64,000 nt of DNA, taken from assembly GCA_964483585.1 (NCBI GenBank), contig CAZABH010000010.1, forward strand, positions 20,812-84,811. The letters are read 5' to 3'. Below the pieces are notes generated by a model. The model did no database searches. It was not told the origin of the DNA and saw only the letters and a list, made by a program, of their open reading frames with translations. This document shows, piece by piece, positions 59,228 through 64,000 of this stretch. The DNA comes from SZUA-430 sp964483585 (GTDB lineage: Bacteria > Pseudomonadota > Alphaproteobacteria > Micropepsales > Micropepsaceae). The first letter of the stretch is position 1. Each line of letters starts with the position of its first letter. A program made the translations under genes and the position numbers.

Positions 59228-59785
59228 TCAGCGTGAGATGGGGGTTTTCTTGCTACAGACGCGTTGCAGTTCTTTCGCGTGGAATGCCCACTCTCTCCCA
59301 GAGGTTCCCATGATGCGTAGCGCCGGTCTGGTTCCAAGGCTTGTTTCGATACCGCCGCGCAGCAGGAATCCTGTCTCTAATGGATCGGCGCGTACGTGAG
59401 TATCGTCGATCTCGATGATCAATCCCCAGTCTATCGTAATCGTTGCGGCGCCCTCCCGGAGCGTTCCATTTCGCGGATCGCCCAAGTCTGCCTTGGCGTG
59501 TGCGATCGTCAGCCTGCATCCATCCTGAAGTCCTGACTTGATGTAGGTGCCTCTGTACATACGGACACTTGTGTTGTCGTACCCTCGTGACCCCTTGTCC
59601 GTCGCAATGAAGTACATCCATTTGACGGTATCATTGAAGTAGGTTTCCGCCTCGGCCTTGACTTGTGCGGGGGCGGGTTCACTGGCCGCAGCGGGCCAGC
59701 CCGTCCATATCAGCGCGGCCATGATCAGGATGGTTCGCGCGAGATGGGTCTGTAGGCTTGGTATGGGTCGCGAGCTGTTTTGCAT
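59228..59785 (-). CDS. exported protein of unknown function
   Basis: A 185-residue protein with an N-terminal signal peptide (about 15-34, RTILIMAALIWTGWPAAAS). The mature part begins EPAPAQVKAEAETYFNDTVKWMYFI and contains two cysteines (DGCRL; QRVCSK) that could form a disulfide. A beta-rich body with MYRGTYIKSGLQDGC and ITIDWGLIIEIDDTHV is likely. No family recognised. I chose ATG 59785; ATG 59833 is an alternative. Confidence 0.6.
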   Translation of the reverse strand: MQNSSRPIPSLQTHLARTILIMAALIWTGWPAAASEPAPAQVKAEAETYFNDTVKWMYFIATDKGSRGYDNTSVRMYRGTYIKSGLQDGCRLTIAHAKADLGDPRNGTLREGAATITIDWGLIIEIDDTHVRADPLETGFLLRGGIETSLGTRPALRIMGTSGREWAFHAKELQRVCSKKTPISR

Positions 59786-59842
59786 GTCGCATGATCTCAC
59801 ATATGAAGGCGTCGGGCAGAATCGGGCCACCATCCGGGTGAA

Positions 59843-60280
59843 TCACTCATCACGCAGACCCTTGCGGCAGATGTCGTCACTTGTGGCGTCCCGCGAGGCG
59901 AGGTAGGCCCATTTTGTCTCTCCGGTCGCACCGCCCCATGTGCGGAGAAATTTTGTCTGCCCGGCGCGCAGCGAGGTGATTTCGCATCCCCATGCCAATT
60001 CCTGGCGGCGACGCTGGTTGCACATCTTGAGCAGGATCCTGGTGCCGCAATTGTTGGTGAAATAGGAAACGAAGGTGTCATCATTGCCGTCGCCGTCCTC
60101 GTCATCCCAGCGGCCTTCCGTCGAGACACAGCTGGAACTTGGGGGCTTTGCGCAGCCATTTGCGTCATAGGCTTGCGCCTTAGCGTCGCCGCCCGTGCCG
60201 GATGGCATCAACAGCATGATGATGGCGAACGCCCATGATGTAATGGATTTCGATGGCATGCGGCTTTGCCCGTGGATCAT
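59843..60280 (-). CDS. exported Cys-rich protein of unknown function
   Basis: A 145-residue protein with a signal peptide (about 13-36, ITSWAFAIIMLLMPSG to AKAQA). The mature part has six cysteines (NGCAK, SSCVS, NNCGT, KMCNQ, WGCEI, DICRK) and the acidic DDEDGDGNDDTF stretch, which may bind calcium. The cysteine pattern suggests three disulfides in an exported small domain; the NNCGTRILLKMCNQ segment faintly recalls DUF1036-like 'cysteine-CN' motifs. No assignment is made. Confidence 0.62.
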   Translation of the reverse strand: MIHGQSRMPSKSITSWAFAIIMLLMPSGTGGDAKAQAYDANGCAKPPSSSCVSTEGRWDDEDGDGNDDTFVSYFTNNCGTRILLKMCNQRRRQELAWGCEITSLRAGQTKFLRTWGGATGETKWAYLASRDATSDDICRKGLRDE

Positions 60281-60304
60281 GGCGTGTGCTCCTGGTTTTG
60301 CTGG

Positions 60305-60892
60305 TCAGTCGATCGGGATGCCGTGCTTCTTCAGTGCTGCCACGAGGGTTTCGTACTCGGTCTCGTACTGTGCGGCCTCGGTTTCGAACTGCTTGGGGTT
60401 GTCGCCAAATCTGAACTTGTCGACACGCATGACCACACATAGTTCCGTGTTGAAGCCGGTGTCGAGGCTGACCACGATCAGTATCTCTTCGTCTTCCCGG
60501 TCGATGGAAAGTTTGGTGCTGGCCTGAATGCGGTCGTAGCCTTTCAGCCCGTCGTCGAGAAACGAGATGCCTGCTTGCGAGGCGCGACAGCGGCGCTTCT
60601 CGTAATCCCTCGCGTTTCCGCCTGTGATGGTGCCCTTGCCCAGCAATTCGTGAAGTGGAACCTCGGGTGGTGGGGCTGACGGTGTGGCGGCGGCGGTGGC
60701 AGCAGGTTCGGTGGTCGAGGCACAGATTTTCTCGATCTCCGACTTGTTGTAACCCGCCTTTGCCAGGTCCACCCGCTGTTCCAGGGTGCATCCTGCCGAG
60801 GCAGCTGCGGGGAAGAGCGTGGCGAGCGCTGCCACGGTTGCGAAGCATCGCATTCTGCGCCGGGCTGGTTTGGCGATGGTAACCGATTTCAT
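60305..60892 (-). CDS. exported protein of unknown function
   Basis: A 195-residue protein with a signal peptide (about 12-33, ATVAALATLFPAAASA). It then shows GCTLEQRVDLAKAGYNKSEIEKICAST, a Cys-pair helical segment seen at the start of some small exported alphaproteobacterial proteins, a Pro/Ala linker, and a domain with GFNTELCVVMRVDKF. No family recognised. I chose ATG 60892 (MKSVTIAKPARRR). It is first in the minus-strand run and divergent from the LuxR-type gene. Confidence 0.6.
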   Translation of the reverse strand: MKSVTIAKPARRRMRCFATVAALATLFPAAASAGCTLEQRVDLAKAGYNKSEIEKICASTTEPAATAAATPSAPPPEVPLHELLGKGTITGGNARDYEKRRCRASQAGISFLDDGLKGYDRIQASTKLSIDREDEEILIVVSLDTGFNTELCVVMRVDKFRFGDNPKQFETEAAQYETEYETLVAALKKHGIPID

Positions 60893-60964
60893 ATGGCTGG
60901 TTCTGCGTGGGTGGTTTACCGTTATCGTCAGTATTGCGAGTGTTTCCGGAGGCACGTTCGGCTT

Positions 60965-60986
60965 CCATCCCCCGAACGGGGGATGG
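60965..60986. promoter_or_regulatory. perfect 22-bp palindrome, candidate operator
   Basis: CCATCCCCCG (60965-60974), AA, CGGGGGATGG (60977-60986) is a perfect inverted repeat. It lies 46 bp before the LuxR-type start and 73 bp before the first gene of the divergent run, exactly between them. Size and symmetry fit a dimeric LuxR-type HTH site. It is not followed by a T-tract, so a terminator is unlikely. Confidence 0.65.
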
Positions 60987-61031
60987 TAGTTTGCCCCTGG
61001 GCTGCATGCTGCGGCCGGACGAGGTCTGTTC

Positions 61032-62588
61032 GTGGGCTTTGGAAAGTCTGAAGACGGCGTAGGAGAGGTGGCCGAGGATCGCATTGGTGATGCGCTGTCA
61101 TCGGCCTTTGTGGCGCTGCCGGATGGTGCGCTCGCGTCTTTTCGGCGCGATGTGCGAGGCTCAGGCAACGGGCAAGACGGTTTGACGTGCGCGCGTTATG
61201 AATGCGCACGCGTTGATGGCATGTACCTGCCTCTTCTGGCGGGGGAAAGGGCCCTACCGCTCTGGCGCGAGATTTCGACAGCGCGCGAGAAGGGGTTTGG
61301 GTCGTCCTCGGGGGTGGTGCTGGCCCATCACCTTGTCTTGTTCATACCCGAGGGACTGGAGGCGCCAGCCGAGGCCATCGTGATCCCCGATGAAGCCATT
61401 TGCGGTTTGCTGCAGCCGCTTTCCGGATCGGTCGGGCTGAGTGCTGGTGAGGTGCGGGTGCTCAAGCAGGTCATCTGCGGTATCGACCTTGCCGAGGCAG
61501 CCCGGGTGGATGGTGTGAGCCGTGAGACCAAGCGCTCCCAGTTCAAGGCGGTCGCGCGAAAATTTGCGTGCCACTCGCAGGTCGAGGTGGCCAGCTTGTC
61601 GCTGACACGGCTGCTGCTTGCCGTCAGGCTGCAGCCTGCGGCGGGGCTGTCGAGCGGCGATGGATTGTTCCGACAGCTGGTTGGCCGCTTTCTGCCCGAG
61701 GGACGGACGCTGGAGATTGTTGCTGACAACGGTGTGCGCCACAGGTTCATCGATGTCGGTCCGCCCGACGGGCGCGTTGTTGCCATGGTTCATTCGCAGG
61801 TGCTGCCCGACATCAGGTTGGAGGACGTCCATGTCCTGCGGGAACGCGGCCTGCGGTTGCTGATACCGCTGCGATCGGGTGCCATGACAGGGACTGTCCG
61901 GGAGCTGGCGCCTGCGCAGCACTTCGATCATGCGGTGCAAGGACTGGAATTGCTTCGGACGCATTTCTGCGGCGAGCGCATGGATGTGCTCGGTTGTGTC
62001 AGTGGCGTGCCCTATGCGCTGGCCTATGCGCGTGCGAATCCTGTCCGGGTTCGCACGCTTGCGCTTGTCGGGTGCCCGGCTGGCGCCGGCACTTCGGCAT
62101 CCGTCGCCGGGCGTTTCCGGAAGGGGCTTTATCAGTTGGCTGCAGATCACTGGTCGATCCTGTCGCGCGTGCTGGAGTTCTATGGCCGACGCATCAACAG
62201 GCCGGAGACATTTCGCAGCCTGCTGGTCAGCCACTACAGGCAATCACAGTCGGACCTGGCGGTGGTCGAAGCCGAGTATGGTGCGCCCTATCATGGAGAG
62301 CGGGCCCGACGCCTGTTCGTATCGTCCATCGGCTCGATCAAACACGATTTCCTGAATCAGGCGCGGCTTGACTGGGGTCAGTTTCCTTCGGGCTCTTTTC
62401 CCATCCTGTTCCTGCATGGTGCACAGGATCCGGTCCATCCCGTTGAACGTGTTCGTGAGATATCGGGACGCCTGCCCGGAGCGATGATGCATTCGCTGCC
62501 TGCCGCCGGGCAGCTGCTTTATCACCAGCATTTCGAGCCCATGCTGTCAGCCTATGCTGCGTTTCTGAGGGATCACTCGCCGGCGTAG
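61032..62588 (+). CDS. LuxR-type HTH protein fused to a degenerate alpha/beta-hydrolase domain
   Basis: A 518-residue fusion. The N-terminal 130 residues are of uncertain fold, possibly PAS-like. The HTH (about 136-180) reads LSAGEVRVLKQVICGIDLAE then VSRETKRSQFKAVARKF, a LuxR/FixJ-type domain. The C-terminal part (about 235-515) has an alpha/beta-hydrolase layout, but the nucleophile elbow is GCVSG (Val323 at the Ser position), the usual HG oxyanion motif is HS, and the catalytic His position is Gln494; only Asp466 (HGAQDP) is kept. It is probably a ligand-sensing pseudoenzyme that controls transcription. The start is GTG 61032, with GAGG 7 bp upstream. Confidence 0.85.
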   Translation: MGFGKSEDGVGEVAEDRIGDALSSAFVALPDGALASFRRDVRGSGNGQDGLTCARYECARVDGMYLPLLAGERALPLWREISTAREKGFGSSSGVVLAHHLVLFIPEGLEAPAEAIVIPDEAICGLLQPLSGSVGLSAGEVRVLKQVICGIDLAEAARVDGVSRETKRSQFKAVARKFACHSQVEVASLSLTRLLLAVRLQPAAGLSSGDGLFRQLVGRFLPEGRTLEIVADNGVRHRFIDVGPPDGRVVAMVHSQVLPDIRLEDVHVLRERGLRLLIPLRSGAMTGTVRELAPAQHFDHAVQGLELLRTHFCGERMDVLGCVSGVPYALAYARANPVRVRTLALVGCPAGAGTSASVAGRFRKGLYQLAADHWSILSRVLEFYGRRINRPETFRSLLVSHYRQSQSDLAVVEAEYGAPYHGERARRLFVSSIGSIKHDFLNQARLDWGQFPSGSFPILFLHGAQDPVHPVERVREISGRLPGAMMHSLPAAGQLLYHQHFEPMLSAYAAFLRDHSPA

Positions 62589-62612
62589 GGGCGAGGGCTT
62601 CGCGGCTTTAGG

Positions 62613-63404
62613 CTAGTTGCCGCTGAAGGTTGGTTTGCGCTTCTCGAAGAAGGCGGTGACTGCTTCCTTCATGTCGTCGCTGTGGGCGGCGAGAAGCCAC
62701 TGGTCGGCGTCCATGTGCATGACGGCGGCGTCGAGGGCTGATGTGTAGCGGTTGATCGAGCGCTTTATCATCTGGACGGCGATCGGGGGCAGGGCTGCGT
62801 ACTCCTCAGCCCAGGCGCGGGCTGTGGCGTCGAGGTCCTTGAACGGGACCACTTCGTCCACGAACCCCCAGGACAGAAGCGTGGGGGCGTCGAAGAGCCG
62901 GCCGGACATGATCATGCGCTTGGCACGCGCGGGGCCAATAAGGTTCACGCAGACGGGGGCCGCGTTCCACATCAGGTTGATCCCCATCTTCACCTCGCCA
63001 TAGCCGGCGCGGGTGGTGTCGGCTGCTATGCGGAAGTCGCAGGCGGTCGGGATGCAGGCGCCGCCACCGGTTGCCACGCCCTTCATGGCGCAGATCACGG
63101 GTTGGTGGATTTCCTGGAGGGCGCGCATCATGCGTCCGCCGGTCTCGGCGTCGCGGCGGCGCATGATCAGCGATTGGGGATCGCCCTGGAAGCGGGGCTG
63201 GCTGAGATCAGCGCCCACCGAGAAGTCGTTGCCGGTGGCCGTCAGGATGACGGCGCGGGTCTGCTCGTCGGCCGCAAGGCTTCGGGCGAGGCGTTCGATT
63301 TCCTCGAGCATCTCGTTGGTTAGCGCGTTGCGCTTTTCGGGGCGGTTGATGGTGAGGGTGGCGATGGCGCCGTCGCGCGTGAGGGTAATGGTGCTGCGGG
63401 TCAT
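62613..63404 (-). CDS. crotonase-family protein (enoyl-CoA hydratase-like)
   Basis: A 263-residue crotonase fold protein. It opens ITLTRDGAIATLTINRPEKRNAL, has the oxyanion motif ATGNDFSVGADLS, and the second loop GVATGGGACIPTACDFRIAAD where the first catalytic Glu is replaced. The second Glu is kept in YGEVKMGINLMW. Only one of two catalytic acids therefore remains, and the reaction is uncertain. The start is ATG 63404. It follows the M3 peptidase gene, with repeat copy C between them. Confidence 0.85.
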   Translation of the reverse strand: MTRSTITLTRDGAIATLTINRPEKRNALTNEMLEEIERLARSLAADEQTRAVILTATGNDFSVGADLSQPRFQGDPQSLIMRRRDAETGGRMMRALQEIHQPVICAMKGVATGGGACIPTACDFRIAADTTRAGYGEVKMGINLMWNAAPVCVNLIGPARAKRMIMSGRLFDAPTLLSWGFVDEVVPFKDLDATARAWAEEYAALPPIAVQMIKRSINRYTSALDAAVMHMDADQWLLAAHSDDMKEAVTAFFEKRKPTFSGN

Positions 63405-63430
63405 GGGCTCGGCGCTTAATGGGGGTGGGC

Positions 63431-63460
63431 GGTGACAGTGCGGTTGAGTGCACTGTCACC
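63431..63460. repeat. GGTGACAGTGCACTCAA repeat, copy C
   Basis: GGTGACAGTGC (63431-63441) and GCACTGTCACC (63450-63460) form a perfect 11-bp inverted repeat around an 8-nt loop containing TTGAG. The right side extends as TTGAGTGCACTGTCACCGTAATT, the core of copies A and B. It begins 8 bp past the stop of the M3 peptidase gene, inside the gap to the crotonase gene. Confidence 0.75.
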
Positions 63461-63468
63461 GTAATTTT

Positions 63469-64000
63469 TCAGGTGACGGGGAAGCCGCGGTCGCGCATCA
63501 GGGCGTTGGTGTCCACGTCGCGGCCGCGGAAGCGGCGGAAGGCCTCGTCCGGCGGGATCGAGTTGCCGACGCTCATGATGGACGTTTCAAGAAGCTTGCA
63601 GGCGTCCTTGTTGTAGAGGCCGCCCTTTTCCATGAAGCCCTCGTAGACGTCTGCCGTCATCGTGTCGGCCCAGATGTAGACGTAATAGCCGGCCGAGTAG
63701 CCGTCGCCGGAGAAGATGTGGCCGAAGGCTGTCGGCCTATGGCGCAGCACGATTTCCTTCGGGCAGCCGATTTCTTCGAGCGTCGCCTTCTCGAACTCGA
63801 CGGGGTCGATGTCCTTGCCGGCGATGTCGAGGGTGTGGATCTTCATGTCATACAGCGCGGATGCCAGGTACTCGACCGTGGCAAAGCCCTGGTTGAAGTT
63901 CTTGGCTTCAAGGACCTTGTCGACGAGTTCCTGCGGGATGGGCTTGCCCGTCTTGTAGTGCAGGGCAAAGCGGCTGAGCACTTCTTTCGTGGGGAACCAG
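63469..64000 (-). CDS. M3 family metallopeptidase, C-terminal fragment
   Basis: The last 177 codons of a Dcp/oligopeptidase A-type peptidase; the gene runs off the right edge on the minus strand. The frame stays open to 64000 (WFPTKEVLSRFALHYKTG). The family end pattern is clear: FNQGFATVEYLASALYDMKIH, HRPTAFGHIFSGDGYSAGYY and WADTMTADVYEGF. The HExxH zinc motif lies further upstream, outside the window, so activity cannot be checked. The stop TGA is at 63469-63471. Confidence 0.9.
   Translation of the reverse strand, partial: WFPTKEVLSRFALHYKTGKPIPQELVDKVLEAKNFNQGFATVEYLASALYDMKIHTLDIAGKDIDPVEFEKATLEEIGCPKEIVLRHRPTAFGHIFSGDGYSAGYYVYIWADTMTADVYEGFMEKGGLYNKDACKLLETSIMSVGNSIPPDEAFRRFRGRDVDTNALMRDRGFPVT

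Noticed and set aside
56355..60892. Integrated genomic island at tRNA-Arg(TCG)
   Set aside because: No integrase gene and no duplicated tRNA 3' end are visible in the window; the gap prevents a firm test, so it is kept only as a possibility.
1..64000. CRISPR arrays, IS elements, rRNA operons, prophage
   Set aside because: No regularly spaced direct repeats, no transposase, integrase or phage structural genes, and no rRNA sequence were found on either strand.

Overview
The window comes from an alphaproteobacterium, probably a Caulobacterales-, Hyphomonadales- or Rhizobiales-like lineage. The evidence is gene content and order: a complete Tad/Cpa pilus locus; the order cytochrome c / kdsB / pheA / nudC / SRP RNA / dnaX / ybaB / recR; rpmH / rnpA / yidD / yidC / engB / argB; and a HAD / dapD / dapE block followed by murI, truA, fmt and def. 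The DNA is GC-rich, uses GTG starts often and has many 4-bp ATGA overlaps. A run of 100 N (56682-56781) is a scaffold gap, so this is a draft assembly.

Layout. 1-293 is the end of an acyl-CoA thioesterase. 597-3352 holds a HAMP membrane protein and a small coiled-coil protein. 3447-17257 is the Tad pilus region: two TadE-like pseudopilins, a Cys-rich vWA TadG, a separate pilus-formation N-terminal-domain protein, a 54-residue Flp pilin, prepilin peptidase CpaA, then the collinear run cpaB-cpaC-cpaD-cpaE-cpaF-tadB-tadC ending at a strong bidirectional terminator, with a TadD-like TPR lipoprotein converging on it. 17422-22169 carries a TAXI binding protein, a membrane protein, an M17 aminopeptidase, a hydroxyacid dehydrogenase and a membrane cytochrome c. 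22357-27852 is kdsB, pheA, nudC, SRP RNA, dnaX, ybaB and recR. 27871-33509 is more mixed: a TetR regulator with tandem operators, membrane proteins, a crotonase, trmO, tRNA-Arg(ACG), a lipoprotein and a P1-family peptidase. 33508-40746 has ggt, glk with an overlapping orphan histidine kinase, and the FAD-oxidoreductase / TVP38 / DUF547 trio. 40955-54406 is housekeeping: ribosome and membrane-insertion genes, arginine and lysine/diaminopimelate synthesis, peptidoglycan precursor supply, tRNA modification, formylation and deformylation. 54497-56431 is NamZ, a DOMON-like protein and tRNA-Arg(TCG).

56432-62588 is the least explained part. Six minus-strand genes, mostly for exported proteins I do not recognise, sit head-to-head with a LuxR-type HTH protein whose C-terminal alpha/beta-hydrolase domain appears to have lost its catalytic Ser and His. 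A perfect 22-bp palindrome lies between them. This is the best candidate in the window for an undescribed regulated system. The window ends with a crotonase and the C-terminal part of an M3 metallopeptidase.

Three copies of an inverted repeat built on GGTGACAGTGCACTCAA (35226-35278, 48518-48622, 63431-63460) sit at gene 3' ends, and one supplies the stop codon of glk. A separate four-hairpin mosaic lies at 29624-29760. No CRISPR array, insertion sequence, prophage or rRNA gene was seen.
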